DNA of 64,000 bases from Clostridia bacterium (GTDB lineage Bacteria; Bacillota; Clostridia; Oscillospirales; CAG-382), in assembly GCA_017549365.1 (NCBI GenBank), contig JAFYUZ010000030.1, positions 19,895 to 83,894 of the forward strand, in the 5' to 3' direction. The translations under genes and the position numbers were made by a program. The notes below the pieces were generated by a model, which had not been told where the DNA came from, made no database searches, and saw nothing but the letters and a program-made list of their open reading frames with translations. Numbering within the stretch: the stretch's first letter is position 1; each line of letters starts with the position of its first letter. Shown here piece by piece: positions 8,790 through 17,852 of the stretch.

Positions 8790-10700
8790 ATGCAAAAAAA
8801 AGCAGATATTTGCAATATCGGATCGGCAAAAGTGCAGGTTTTCTTGTATAAATCGGTTATTGTCGGAGGCGGATGTGCGGGCCTTAACTGTGCCGACACC
8901 CTTTTTGACCTTGGCGAGAGGGATATTGCTCTTATCACAAACAGTCTTTCGTTCAGCACCTCCATAAATACGGGATCGGACAAGCAGACTTATTATAAGC
9001 TCTCGACGGCGGGCGGTGAGCAGGACAGTGTGCAGGATATGGCAAAGACCCTTTTTTCGGGCGGATGCACCGAAGGGTTTCATTGCCTTACCGAGGCCGC
9101 AATGTCGCTTAAATGTTTTTACAAGCTGATCCGCCTGGGCGTTGATTTTCCGCAAAACGAGTATGGCGAGTACGTGGGCTACCGCACCGACCACGATCTG
9201 CGCCGCAGAGCCACAAGCTGCGGACCGCTTACGTCAAAATTTATGGCAGAGGCGCTGATAAGATCGGTGAAGGGCAAGGATATCGATATCATCGAAAACA
9301 AGCGTGCCGCAAAGCTTATTGTGGAGGATAAAAAAGTCCGCGGAGTTATCTGTGTAGATACAAAAACGGGTGAAATTTCGGTTTATCTTTCGCCAAACGT
9401 TGTGCTTGCCACGGGCGGACCTTCGGGAATATACCGTGCCAGTGTTTATCCTGCCTGCCATTCGGGCGCGTTAAGCCTTGCTCTCGAGGCGGGTTGTGAA
9501 GGAGTAAATCTTACAGAATGGCAGTATGGCATTGCCTCCACCGATTTCAGATGGAACCTTTCGGGAAGCTTTATGCAGGTGATACCAAGGTTTGTTTCGG
9601 TTGACGAAAACGGAAACGAATTTGAATTTCTGCACGATTACCTCGGCGACGAAAGATACGATCTTATCTTTCAAAAAGGTTACAACTGGCCTTTTTGTCC
9701 CACAAAGCTTTCGGGCGAAAACAAAAGCTCGCTTGTTGACCTTGCGGTTTACCGCGAGGTGTGCAAGGGCAGAAAAGTGTATCTTGATTTCACAAAGAAC
9801 GACAGCCTTTATGACAAAAACCATCTTTGCGCCGAAGCGCGCGAATATCTTGAAAGCTGCGGAGTTCTTCATCTTGACAGCCCGATACAACGGCTTGTGG
9901 CAATGAACGACAGAGCATACAGGCTTTATCTTGACAAGGCGGGGATCGATCTTAAAACCACGCCTCTTGCCATCGACGTTTGTGCCCAGCACAACAACGG
10001 CGGCATAGATTGCGACGTGAACTACGAAACCTGCATCAAAGGGCTTTATGCCTCGGGCGAATGTGCGGGAATTTTCGGCGTTGCCCGCCCCGGCGGCACG
10101 GCGCTCAATTCCACCCAGGTCTCGTCGATGCGCGCGGCAGAGCATATAAAAAAGAGCAACCGACAGTCGGTTTGCCTCAATGACAACGACAAAAAGACGA
10201 TATCCGACTTTTTGGATCTTTGCACAAAACTTACGGGCGGCACCAACCGATTGAAAGAAGTGTATACAAACCGAAAAAATATTGCCGCAAAAATGAGCGA
10301 ATGTGCTTCTTTTGTAAGAATTGCAAAAAATATTGACAGCGTAAGCTCGGCGGTCGAAAGGGCGCTTTCAAATTTCGAGAAAGAAAACGCCGTCTGCGAC
10401 AAAACGCTTCTTTTCGAGGTGCTGACCAACAGAGATATTCTGCTTTCGGCAAAATGCGTTCTTTCTGCCATGCGGGAATATGCGGCATGTGGCTTTAAGA
10501 GCCGCGGAAGTTATCTTGTTCTTGAAAAAGAAAGCGATATTGCCTTTCCCGAAAAGATCATGCCCGAAACCGACACCGAAACGCTTATAAAGGTGCATCT
10601 CGAAAACGGGCAGACAAAAACCCGTCTTTCAAAGGTCTCTAAAATTCTCGAGAGCGAGCAGTGGTTTGAAAAGGTTTACAACGCGTATTATGAAAAATAA
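8790..10700 (+). CDS. FAD-dependent fumarate reductase-like flavoprotein
   Basis: The 636-residue protein belongs to the FAD_binding_2 (succinate dehydrogenase/fumarate reductase flavoprotein, aspartate oxidase) superfamily. It has a dinucleotide-binding VIVGGGCAGLNCA near residue 25, the VVLATGG segment, the HSGALSLALEAG helix, and the FAD-closing motif RPGGTALNSTQ followed by a helical C-terminal domain. It lacks a signal peptide, FMN-binding or haem domains, so it is a cytosolic oxidoreductase. AGGAG precedes the ATG. It is transcribed divergently from the OYE-SDR-epimerase operon and probably takes part in the same pathway. The substrate is unknown. Confidence 0.8.
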   Translation: MQKKADICNIGSAKVQVFLYKSVIVGGGCAGLNCADTLFDLGERDIALITNSLSFSTSINTGSDKQTYYKLSTAGGEQDSVQDMAKTLFSGGCTEGFHCLTEAAMSLKCFYKLIRLGVDFPQNEYGEYVGYRTDHDLRRRATSCGPLTSKFMAEALIRSVKGKDIDIIENKRAAKLIVEDKKVRGVICVDTKTGEISVYLSPNVVLATGGPSGIYRASVYPACHSGALSLALEAGCEGVNLTEWQYGIASTDFRWNLSGSFMQVIPRFVSVDENGNEFEFLHDYLGDERYDLIFQKGYNWPFCPTKLSGENKSSLVDLAVYREVCKGRKVYLDFTKNDSLYDKNHLCAEAREYLESCGVLHLDSPIQRLVAMNDRAYRLYLDKAGIDLKTTPLAIDVCAQHNNGGIDCDVNYETCIKGLYASGECAGIFGVARPGGTALNSTQVSSMRAAEHIKKSNRQSVCLNDNDKKTISDFLDLCTKLTGGTNRLKEVYTNRKNIAAKMSECASFVRIAKNIDSVSSAVERALSNFEKENAVCDKTLLFEVLTNRDILLSAKCVLSAMREYAACGFKSRGSYLVLEKESDIAFPEKIMPETDTETLIKVHLENGQTKTRLSKVSKILESEQWFEKVYNAYYEK

Positions 10701-10705
10701 AAAAG

Positions 10706-10733
10706 AAAAAGGTGTGCGCAGGCACACCTTTTT
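10706..10733. terminator. Bidirectional terminator
   Basis: GGTGTGC (10711-10717) pairs with GCACACC (10722-10728). The stem is flanked by A-rich sequence on the left and TTTTT on the right, so it can end both the flavoprotein gene and the convergent pseudouridine synthase gene. Confidence 0.85.
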
Positions 10734-10737
10734 GCGT

Positions 10738-11757
10738 TCAATATCCGTATTTTTTCATAAAATCCTGACCTTTGCCGCAGATCACCTTGCCGTCAAGATA
10801 CGCAAGGCATCCCGAATCGGTGGTAAAGTGAAATTCGACAGAGTAGGAATAAAGCGACTGATAAAAATCAAGGCTGTTTTTTGAATGTACCTTTCCGTAC
10901 TTTCCGTCGCCTGCAAGGGGGTGACCGTAATATGCAAGGTGTGCTCGGATCTGATGTGTTCTGCCTGTGATAAGGTCAACGAGCACCAGAGAGTTTCCGT
11001 CCTTTTCGCCTTTTACGGTGTATTTTGTGATGACGGTTTTTATATCGTCATCGTATTTGATCTTCATTCTCCGCTTTGCTTCTTCGCGGCTTTTAAAAAT
11101 GAAAACTCTGTTCTGAGCCTTGTCCTTGTAAAGAAAGTCCGAAAGAGTTGCGCTTTTTTTGTCAAAGATGCCGCAGGCTTCGCAGAAATAAAGCTTTTTC
11201 AGCTCGCGGTCGCGAATTTTGGCGTTCATGATACGCAGACTTTCGGCGTTTTTGGCACCGATAACAAGACCTGCCGTGTTTCTGTCCAAGCGGTTGCAAA
11301 GGGCGGGACAAAAGCTGTTTTCGTTTTCGGGGACGTACTCTTTTTTCTTGTAAAGATATCCCAGCATTTTGTCAACGAGATATATCTCGTTTCCGTTCTT
11401 TGAAGGTTTTTCGTCCTCGGTATTGGGATGAACGGTTATTCCCGCTTTTTTGTCGATGATGATAACGTTTTCGTCCTCGTAGGCGATCTCATCGGGCGAA
11501 AGATCAAGAGAGGCACGGGCGTATTTTTCAAAACCCTCGATCTCTTTTACGGGGAAAAACTCGTCGCTGATAAAGAGGGTAAAAACGTCGCCCACCGAAA
11601 GCTTTGTATTTGCCTCGCAACGCTTGCCGTTAAGCTTTATATGCTTTGTGCGGAGAAATTTGTAAAGCAGGGATTGGGGAAGATTTACAAGCGATTTTGT
11701 CAAAAATTTGTCGGCGCGCTGACCTGCGTCGTTTGAACCTACCTGAAGCTGGCGCAT
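10738..11757 (-). CDS. RluA-family pseudouridine synthase (RluC/RluD-like)
   Basis: The enzyme converts specific uridines of 23S rRNA (or another RNA) to pseudouridine. The 339-residue protein has an N-terminal S4 RNA-binding domain (QRADKFLTKSL...LLYKFLRTKHIKLNGKR) and then the catalytic domain with NRLDRNTAGLV, where the Asp is the nucleophile, plus the LITGRTHQIRAHL motif. The length fits RluC/RluD. GGAG lies about 8 bases before the start. It follows the CapA gene by 15 bases and may be cotranscribed with it. Confidence 0.93.
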   Translation of the reverse strand: MRQLQVGSNDAGQRADKFLTKSLVNLPQSLLYKFLRTKHIKLNGKRCEANTKLSVGDVFTLFISDEFFPVKEIEGFEKYARASLDLSPDEIAYEDENVIIIDKKAGITVHPNTEDEKPSKNGNEIYLVDKMLGYLYKKKEYVPENENSFCPALCNRLDRNTAGLVIGAKNAESLRIMNAKIRDRELKKLYFCEACGIFDKKSATLSDFLYKDKAQNRVFIFKSREEAKRRMKIKYDDDIKTVITKYTVKGEKDGNSLVLVDLITGRTHQIRAHLAYYGHPLAGDGKYGKVHSKNSLDFYQSLYSYSVEFHFTTDSGCLAYLDGKVICGKGQDFMKKYGY

Positions 11758-11772
11758 AATTTTCTCCTTGCC

Positions 11773-13119
11773 TTATGCCGCAACCTCTGCCGCAGGGGCA
11801 TCGGCAGGGTAGAGGGACAGACAGTATTCGTCCTTTATAAACTGCTTGTCAATGGTGTCTGTTATTATCTTGTTAAGATAGTTTCTAGAAATGTATCCGT
11901 CGTATTTTCTGCAGCCGTGGCTGTTCAGCATTTCGTCGGTGAAATCCTTGTAAAGATAAAGGGTGGGCTCGGAAAAACCTGACTTGTAATAGTTCATATA
12001 GGGGATCATTTCGGGGTTTTCAATAACAAAGCCGTCGTCGGTCTCGTTGATGTCAAAGGTAAGAATGGCACCCAGCATATTGCGGCTGTACATCATGGTC
12101 GAAATAAGGTTGCCCAACGAGTATGCGCAGAGAGTTTTCTTTCCGTCGGGGCGGTCGAGCCATTCGATGGGCTGCAATGTGTGCGAATGATGACCGATAA
12201 TAACGTCAACGCCGTTGTCTGCCATAAGACGGGCAAGGTTTTTCTGATTGTCAGAGGGCTTGAACCAGTCCTCGTGTCCCCAGTGCATCGAAACGATAAC
12301 AACGTCTGCCATGGCACGGGCTTCTTTTGTCTGACGGTCGATCTCGTCATAGTTTTCAAGCGGGATAACAAGCTCGCTTCCCGCAGGCAGGTTTATGCCG
12401 TTGGTGCCGTAGGTGTAGGAAAGGAATGCGATCTTAACGCCGTCGTGCTCGAGCACACGGATGGTGTTGTAATCCTCACGGTTTTTAAATCCGCCCAGAA
12501 GAAGAACTCCCTTGCTGTTCCAGAAATCAATATTTCTTGCATAACCCGTCGAGCCTTTGTCGAGCATGTGGTTATTGGCAATGCTTACAATGTCAAAACC
12601 GGTGTCAAGAACCGCATCTGCTATCTCGTCGGGGGTGTTGAAGGTGGGATATCCCGAATAACCGCGTTCTTTTCCGGCACTTGGGGTCTCCTGGTTTACA
12701 AAAGCAAGGTCGGCGGACGAGATGATGTCCTTGATATTTCTGAACATGGGCTTGAAATCATATTCCGCATCTGTTCCCGCCGCCAGCTGTGATGCGTATT
12801 TGTACACGTTTGTGTGCACAAGGATATCGCCTGCCGCCGCAAAAGAGATGTTTTTGTATTCCTTCACAGGTTCGGGCGGAACAATAGGTTCGTCGGGAAC
12901 AACGGAAGGATCTGTTTCGCCTTCGTTTTCGCCTGATTTGCCGTCGTCCCCATCGTCGGGGGTCACAATATGTGTGTGTTCTTCTTGCTTTTCTTTGTCG
13001 GAAATTTTAAGGGCGCAACCCTCTTTTGAAACCGAAAGGATCGCCAGCATAACGATTATGACAAAGGGGATGCAAAAGAGAAGAGCGGAAAGAGGAAAAT
13101 TTCTTTTATTGTTTTTCAT
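11773..13119 (-). CDS. CapA-family (PgsA-like) envelope protein
   Basis: The 448-residue protein has an N-terminal membrane anchor (about residues 9-31), an acidic Asp/Glu/Pro linker (residues 45-85) and a CapA metallophosphoesterase-like domain. That domain starts at ISFAAAGDILVHT and includes DLAFVNQETP, IANNHMLDKG, HWGHEDWF, and DVIIGHHSHTLQP. CapA proteins are linked to poly-gamma-glutamate or other capsule export, but most clostridial members have no tested function. The domain lies outside the cell. No other pgs genes are nearby, so a capsule role is not supported by context. Confidence 0.88.
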   Translation of the reverse strand: MKNNKRNFPLSALLFCIPFVIIVMLAILSVSKEGCALKISDKEKQEEHTHIVTPDDGDDGKSGENEGETDPSVVPDEPIVPPEPVKEYKNISFAAAGDILVHTNVYKYASQLAAGTDAEYDFKPMFRNIKDIISSADLAFVNQETPSAGKERGYSGYPTFNTPDEIADAVLDTGFDIVSIANNHMLDKGSTGYARNIDFWNSKGVLLLGGFKNREDYNTIRVLEHDGVKIAFLSYTYGTNGINLPAGSELVIPLENYDEIDRQTKEARAMADVVIVSMHWGHEDWFKPSDNQKNLARLMADNGVDVIIGHHSHTLQPIEWLDRPDGKKTLCAYSLGNLISTMMYSRNMLGAILTFDINETDDGFVIENPEMIPYMNYYKSGFSEPTLYLYKDFTDEMLNSHGCRKYDGYISRNYLNKIITDTIDKQFIKDEYCLSLYPADAPAAEVAA

Positions 13120-13186
13120 TATGTTTTCTCCTTAAAACTGTGCACTAAAAAACAAATTCCCACGTCCGCAGGAATTTGAAAAGGTC

Positions 13187-13477
13187 TTATTTAAGCTCTC
13201 TCTGAAGCCAGATGGTGCCGATCTCAAGAGCATCCACGAGGGTGGATTTTTCGGATTCTTTAAGAATCTTTGCGGGGCTGAGCTCAAGAGCGGGATCTGT
13301 GCTTTGAATCTGAACAAGAACTCTCGACGGAACGTCTTCGCCGTCCACCGATTTGGATTCGAGCACGGTGAGAACAAGTATTGCGCGCTGAGCGGGATCG
13401 CCGTAATATATTTTGTTACCGCAGCGGACCATAGGCTGACCCTTGTACTGCAATATGTTGTTTGCTGTTTCTGCCAT
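13187..13477 (-). CDS. Conserved-looking 96-residue protein, unknown function
   Basis: I do not recognise this protein. It is soluble, with no signal or membrane segment. It begins MAETANNILQYKGQPMVRCG and looks like a small beta-rich N-terminal part (repeated ILVLTVLES, RVLVQIQS strands) followed by a C-terminal helix (STLVDALEIGTIWLQREL). It has a GGAGG before its ATG and sits 59 bases after ireB. In many Firmicutes ireB is followed by ruvX and a DUF1292 gene; this protein takes that place. Confidence 0.7.
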   Translation of the reverse strand: MAETANNILQYKGQPMVRCGNKIYYGDPAQRAILVLTVLESKSVDGEDVPSRVLVQIQSTDPALELSPAKILKESEKSTLVDALEIGTIWLQRELK

Positions 13478-13536
13478 GGGTTGATATACCTCCGAATGAA
13501 ATTGTGTGAAGAAAAGGAAGCGGTGGGATAGAATAA

Positions 13537-13794
13537 TTACTGCAAATAGCTTGTTACAAGAACGCGCATAAGCTCGTCGCGGTCGATCTTGCGGATAAGA
13601 GCGCGGGCATTGTTGTAGTTGGTGATGTAGGTGGGGTCTTCGGAAAGAATGTATCCGACGATCTGATTGATGGGGTCGTAACCTTTTTCCTTGAGAGAAT
13701 TGTAAACGCTGGTGAGGATATTTTTCATCTCAAGCTCTTTTTCAAGCTTTGCGGTGGAAAATTTGATTGTTTTGTCTGTTCTGGATAATTGCAT
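13537..13794 (-). CDS. ireB: IreB-family regulatory phosphoprotein (UPF0297)
   Basis: The 85-residue protein matches the IreB family along its whole length, including the N-terminal Thr-rich segment (TDKTIKFS) that contains the Thr residues phosphorylated by the PASTA kinase IreK in enterococci, and the conserved [22 protein letters not shown] block. In enterococci it modulates cephalosporin resistance. It has its own upstream region of about 160 bases shared with the end of pheT. Confidence 0.93.
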   Translation of the reverse strand: MQLSRTDKTIKFSTAKLEKELEMKNILTSVYNSLKEKGYDPINQIVGYILSEDPTYITNYNNARALIRKIDRDELMRVLVTSYLQ

Positions 13795-13915
13795 AATACC
13801 ACTCCATTCTTCATTGGTTCGTCTATATAATAATATATTTGACCGATAAAAGCAATACTATTTTGTTAAAAATAATGTTTTTTTCAAAAAAATTAATAAT
13901 TTGTTAAACGAATAA

Positions 13916-13941
13916 GAGGAGCGTTTCAAAAAACGCTCCTC
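13916..13941 (-). terminator. Terminator-like hairpin after pheT
   Basis: GAGGAGCGTTT (13916-13926) pairs with AAACGCTCCTC (13931-13941), 11 base pairs with a 4-base loop. It lies 15 bases past the pheT stop. The following U tract on the minus strand (TTATTCGTTT) is weak, so termination may be partial. Confidence 0.65.
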
Positions 13942-13955
13942 TGTTTTTGAAAAAA

Positions 13956-16331
13956 TCAGCTTCTGAGGGTAATGCCGAATTCTCTTTCGAGACCCGAAAG
14001 AACCTTCTTTACAACCTTGTCGCCGTCTTCGTCGGACAAAGTTTTGTCGGGCGAGCGAAGTACAAGGCTGTATGCCATGGACTTTTTGTCGCCAAGCTTT
14101 GCGTCGGTGTAAACGTCAAAAATTGTAACGTTTTCAAGAAGATTGCCCGCGTATTTTGCGATGGCGCGGCGCAATGTTCCCGCTTCCAGCGATTTTTCGC
14201 AGATAAATGCAAGGTCACGGGTGATGGCAGGGAACTTGGGAAGAGGCTTGTATTCGCGCACCGTGTTCTTGATCGAAAGCAGATATTCTGTGTTGATCTC
14301 GGCGGCGTAAACGGGAAGATCAAAGCCGTACTTTTCAAGCACTTCGGGATGGAGCTGACCGATGGTGGCGATCACCTTGTCGTCCTTTGTAAAGTTTGCG
14401 CATCTTCCGGGATGGTATGTGGGATTGTTCTTTTCGGAGCAAACGTCATATTTCTTGATGCCCGACATAGAAAGGATCTCTTCAACGTAACCCTTTACGT
14501 TGTAAAAATCTCCCATACCGTAGCAGGCAATAACTGTTGTCATGGTCTCGTCGGGAAGATCCTTGCCCTCAACGGGAATGTAGACCTTTGCCATTTCATA
14601 AAGACCGCATACGTCTGTTCTCTTGCGGCGGTTGGTCGAAAGAGCCTCGAGCACGCCGGGAAGAGCGGTGGTTCTCATAATGCTTGTATCCTCGCCGAGG
14701 GGGTTGGAGATAACGACAGACGCTCTCTTTGCTTCGGGGAGGTTGATCTTTTCGTAGTATTTGGGGCTGATGAAAGAATATGTTCTTACTTCAAAAAGTC
14801 CCTGTGCCACAAGAAGAGTGTTGATATCGGCAAGATAGCGCTGTTTGTCGTCGCGCTTACCAACAAGTGATTCTGCCACAAACTTTGAGGATTCGATGGT
14901 GTTGTAGCCGTAGATACGAACAACTTCTTCGGCAATGTCCTGCATGCAAAGAAGGTCTGCGCGGAAGGACGGGGGATAGAGCTTGCCGTTTTTGTATTCA
15001 ATATCGAGAAGCTTGAAGGTGTCAAGCATGAACTGCTCGGGAATATCTGTTCCGAGGAACTTGTTGATCTTGTCGGCATCAAAGGCGATCTCTGCCTGAG
15101 GCTGCTTTTTGCCGTAGATGTCGATGATTCCGTCAACAACGTCGCCTGCACCGAGCATTTCAATAAGCTCGCAGGCACGCTCGATGGCAGGAAGAGTGTT
15201 TTCGGGATCAAGTCCCTTTTCGTATCTTCCCGAAGCTTCGGTTCTCAGACCTACACCGCGAGCGGTGGTTCTGATGGAAGGACCGTAGAAGTTTGCGCTT
15301 TCAAAGACAATGGTCTTTGTGTTTTCGTTGATCTCGCTGTTCTGACCGCCCATAACGCCTGCGATGCCGACTGCTTTTTCCGCATCGGCAATAACGAGCA
15401 TCTTGTCGTTGAGCTGTCTTTCAACGTCGTCAAGAGTGGTGATCTTTTCGTTTTCACCCGCTCTTCTTACAACGATCTTGCCGCCTGCAAGGAAGCTGTG
15501 GTCAAAGGCGTGCATCGGCTGGCCGTATTCAAGACAAACGTAGTTTGTGATGTCAACGATGTTGTTGATGGGACGGATGCCGCTGTTGCGAAGACGTGTG
15601 CGCAGCCACTTGGGAGAAGGGCCGATCTTGATGTTCTTTACAACGCGTGCGGTGTATCTGGGGCAAAGCTCTGTGTCAAGAACTTCGACAGATACGTAAT
15701 TTTCGATCTTGTCGCCGTCGCCCGCACCCTTTACCTTGGGAGCATCGAGCTTTAAGGGAGTGTTGTAGGAAGCCGCGGCTTCTCTTGCAAGACCGATGAC
15801 CGAAAGGCAGTCGGGACGGTTGGGAGTGATCTCGAATTCAACGACAACGTCGTTAAGATCAAGAACTTCCTTTATATCCTGGCCGATGGTGCATTCTTCG
15901 TTAAGAATAAATATTCCGTCTTCGTCGGCATAGGGGAAATCGTGGGCGGTAAGTCCAAGCTCGCCCAAAGAGCAGAGTATACCGTTGGAGGGAAGACCGC
16001 GAAGCTTTCCTGCCTTGATATGAGTGCCGTCGGGGAGATAAGAATCGTGCTTTGCAACAGGCACAAGATCGCCGACGGAAATGTTCTGTGCACCTGTGAT
16101 GATCTGCACGGGGGCTTCTTCGCCAAGATCTATCTGGCAGATCTGGAGATGGTCGGAATCGGGGTGTTTTTCGATCTGAAGGATCTTGCCGACCACAACG
16201 TTCTTTATTTTTTCACCCAGGTCTTCAAAGCCTTCAACCTTTGAGCCTGTGGCGGTCATTCTGTCCGAAAAGTCCTTGGGGGAAGCGTCGACCTTGACAT
16301 AATCGGAAAGCCATTTCATTGATAATACCAT
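13956..16331 (-). CDS. pheT: Phenylalanyl-tRNA synthetase beta subunit
   Basis: The 791-residue protein is a full-length PheT. It has the N-terminal substrate fold with the tRNA-binding EMAP-like domain (GKILQIEKHPDSDHLQICQ), the B3/B4 editing domain, the B5 domain and the C-terminal anticodon-binding ferredoxin fold (FPAITRDLAFICE to the end). It attaches Phe to tRNA-Phe together with PheS. The start MVLSMKW is preceded by AAGGAGGTG at about 8 bases; the internal Met four codons later has no separate site. It is 13 bases after pheS, under the upstream T-box. Confidence 0.97.
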   Translation of the reverse strand: MVLSMKWLSDYVKVDASPKDFSDRMTATGSKVEGFEDLGEKIKNVVVGKILQIEKHPDSDHLQICQIDLGEEAPVQIITGAQNISVGDLVPVAKHDSYLPDGTHIKAGKLRGLPSNGILCSLGELGLTAHDFPYADEDGIFILNEECTIGQDIKEVLDLNDVVVEFEITPNRPDCLSVIGLAREAAASYNTPLKLDAPKVKGAGDGDKIENYVSVEVLDTELCPRYTARVVKNIKIGPSPKWLRTRLRNSGIRPINNIVDITNYVCLEYGQPMHAFDHSFLAGGKIVVRRAGENEKITTLDDVERQLNDKMLVIADAEKAVGIAGVMGGQNSEINENTKTIVFESANFYGPSIRTTARGVGLRTEASGRYEKGLDPENTLPAIERACELIEMLGAGDVVDGIIDIYGKKQPQAEIAFDADKINKFLGTDIPEQFMLDTFKLLDIEYKNGKLYPPSFRADLLCMQDIAEEVVRIYGYNTIESSKFVAESLVGKRDDKQRYLADINTLLVAQGLFEVRTYSFISPKYYEKINLPEAKRASVVISNPLGEDTSIMRTTALPGVLEALSTNRRKRTDVCGLYEMAKVYIPVEGKDLPDETMTTVIACYGMGDFYNVKGYVEEILSMSGIKKYDVCSEKNNPTYHPGRCANFTKDDKVIATIGQLHPEVLEKYGFDLPVYAAEINTEYLLSIKNTVREYKPLPKFPAITRDLAFICEKSLEAGTLRRAIAKYAGNLLENVTIFDVYTDAKLGDKKSMAYSLVLRSPDKTLSDEDGDKVVKKVLSGLEREFGITLRS

Positions 16332-16344
16332 TGTCTACACCTCC

Positions 16345-17376
16345 TTAAAACTGTGACAGGAAACGAACGTCGTTTTCATAAAGCAAACGAAGGTCGTCGA
16401 TGTTGTATTTTTTCATAACTACGCGCTCAATACCAAGACCAAACGCAAAGCCCGAATATTCATCGGGGTCAATGTCACAACGTCTGAGAACGTCGGGATG
16501 TACCATACCTGCACCGAGGATCTCGATCCAGCCTTCGCCCTTGCAAAGACGACAGCCCTTGCCTCCGCAGGCAAAGCACGAAACGTCAACTTCGGCAGAA
16601 GGTTCTGTAAAGGGGAAGTGGTGGGGACGGAAACGGATCTTTGTGTCTTCTCCGAAAAGGTTCTGCGAGAAGAGCTCGAGTGTACCCTTAAGGTCGCCCA
16701 TGGTGATGCCCTTGTCAACCACAAGACCTTCGATTTGATGGAACATGGGCGAGTGGGTGGCATCAATGGCGTCCGAACGGTAAACGCGTCCGGGAGAGAT
16801 CATGCGGATGGGGGGACGCTTCTTTTCCATGGCGTGGATCTGAACGGAAGAGGTCTGGGTTCGCAGAAGCACGTTGGAGTTGATATAGAAGGTGTCCTGG
16901 GTGTCACGTGCGGGGTGATCGGGGGGAATGTTGAGAGCGGTGAAGTTGTAATAGTCGTATTCAACTTCGGGACCGTCAACGATCTCAAATCCGAGACCGA
17001 TAAAGATGTTTTCGATCTCTGTCTGAACGGCGCTGATGGGATGAGGTCTGCCCATGGGGGAAGACTTGCCGGGAAGAGTAACGTCGATGGTTTCTTCAAT
17101 AAGCTTTCTTTCAAGGTCGGCTTTCTGTGCCTTTTCTCTTGCTTCGGAAAAAGCGGCTTCGATGTCGCCGCGAACTTCGTTTGCAAGCTGACCCATGATG
17201 GGGCGTTCTTCGGGAGAAAGTGCACCCATGCCCTTCATAACGGCAACAAGCTCACTCTTCTTTCCGAGATATTTTACTTTGAATTCTTCGAGAGCCTTGG
17301 AAAGATCGTCGGAGGAAGTGATGGCCGACAGCTCGTCCAAAGCCTTGGCACGCAGTGCCTGAAGCTTTTCTTTCAT
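16345..17376 (-). CDS. pheS: Phenylalanyl-tRNA synthetase alpha subunit
   Basis: PheS, 343 residues, holds the class II synthetase active site. Visible are the N-terminal coiled coil, motif 1-like [14 protein letters not shown], motif 2 ([12 protein letters not shown] with the preceding [14 protein letters not shown]) and motif 3 ([16 protein letters not shown]). GGAG lies before the ATG. It is the first gene of pheST and is controlled by the T-box leader directly upstream. Confidence 0.97.
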   Translation of the reverse strand: MKEKLQALRAKALDELSAITSSDDLSKALEEFKVKYLGKKSELVAVMKGMGALSPEERPIMGQLANEVRGDIEAAFSEAREKAQKADLERKLIEETIDVTLPGKSSPMGRPHPISAVQTEIENIFIGLGFEIVDGPEVEYDYYNFTALNIPPDHPARDTQDTFYINSNVLLRTQTSSVQIHAMEKKRPPIRMISPGRVYRSDAIDATHSPMFHQIEGLVVDKGITMGDLKGTLELFSQNLFGEDTKIRFRPHHFPFTEPSAEVDVSCFACGGKGCRLCKGEGWIEILGAGMVHPDVLRRCDIDPDEYSGFAFGLGIERVVMKKYNIDDLRLLYENDVRFLSQF

Positions 17377-17410
17377 GTTGATCTCCTTTTATAGATTAAA
17401 TTTTTTTGTA

Positions 17411-17665
17411 AAATAAAAAGCCCCTGTGACAAAAGCCACAGGGACGAAAAATTTCCGCGGTACCACCCGATTTTGCTGTAATGCGAAAAAACAGCACACT
17501 CTTTTGCTGATAACGGGGCATGTCCGTCGAAGGCTACTGTTTTTCACCCCCGCCACTCCAAAGCGAAACGCCAATGCCACAGAACAAAAGCCTTACACCT
17601 GCCGGCTTCTCTCTTGATGTTCTCTTTGACACAGCACTCTTTTTCAACGTGTTTGTATAATAATA
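17411..17665 (-). ncRNA. T-box leader of pheST
   Basis: On the minus strand the leader contains GGGTGGTACCGCGG (17456-17469), the conserved antiterminator/T-box sequence that binds the NCCA end of uncharged tRNA. It is followed by a terminator stem, CCCTGTG pairing with CACAGGG (17422-17442 region), and a U-rich run. Upstream lies a long stem I region of more than 150 bases. A UUC triplet at 17529-17531 is a candidate Phe specifier, but I could not fold stem I to prove it. Uncharged tRNA-Phe should allow read-through into pheST. Confidence 0.93.
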
Positions 17666-17672
17666 CCTGAAT

Positions 17673-17701
17673 AGTATACCACAAACAAAATGATTTTTCA
17701 A
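17673..17701 (-). promoter_or_regulatory. Promoter of T-box/pheST transcript
   Basis: On the minus strand TTGAAA (17696-17701) and TATACT (17673-17678) are 17 bases apart, so transcription would start near 17665, at the 5' edge of the T-box leader. Confidence 0.75.
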
Positions 17702-17782
17702 GGGGTTTGTCGGATTTTCGGCTATCATTTTGCAAAAAGTCCCAAAGTTTTAAAAAACGAAAAAATTTCGTTGCAAATTCGA

Positions 17783-17810
17783 TTGACAAAAACAAATAGT
17801 GTGCTATCAT
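17783..17810 (+). promoter_or_regulatory. Promoter of GH38-like gene
   Basis: TTGACA (17783-17788) and TATCAT (17805-17810) are spaced 16 bases apart, about 40 bases before the start of the next gene, which has its own AAGGAG site. Confidence 0.65.
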
Positions 17811-17852
17811 AAAAACAACGGTTTCTGTTAAATACAGTTAAGGAGTCAGAAT

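Noticed and set aside
8763..9194. Possible gene on the reverse strand at the start of the flavoprotein
   Set aside because: It lacks a ribosome-binding site and overlaps the clear FAD-binding motif of the forward gene.
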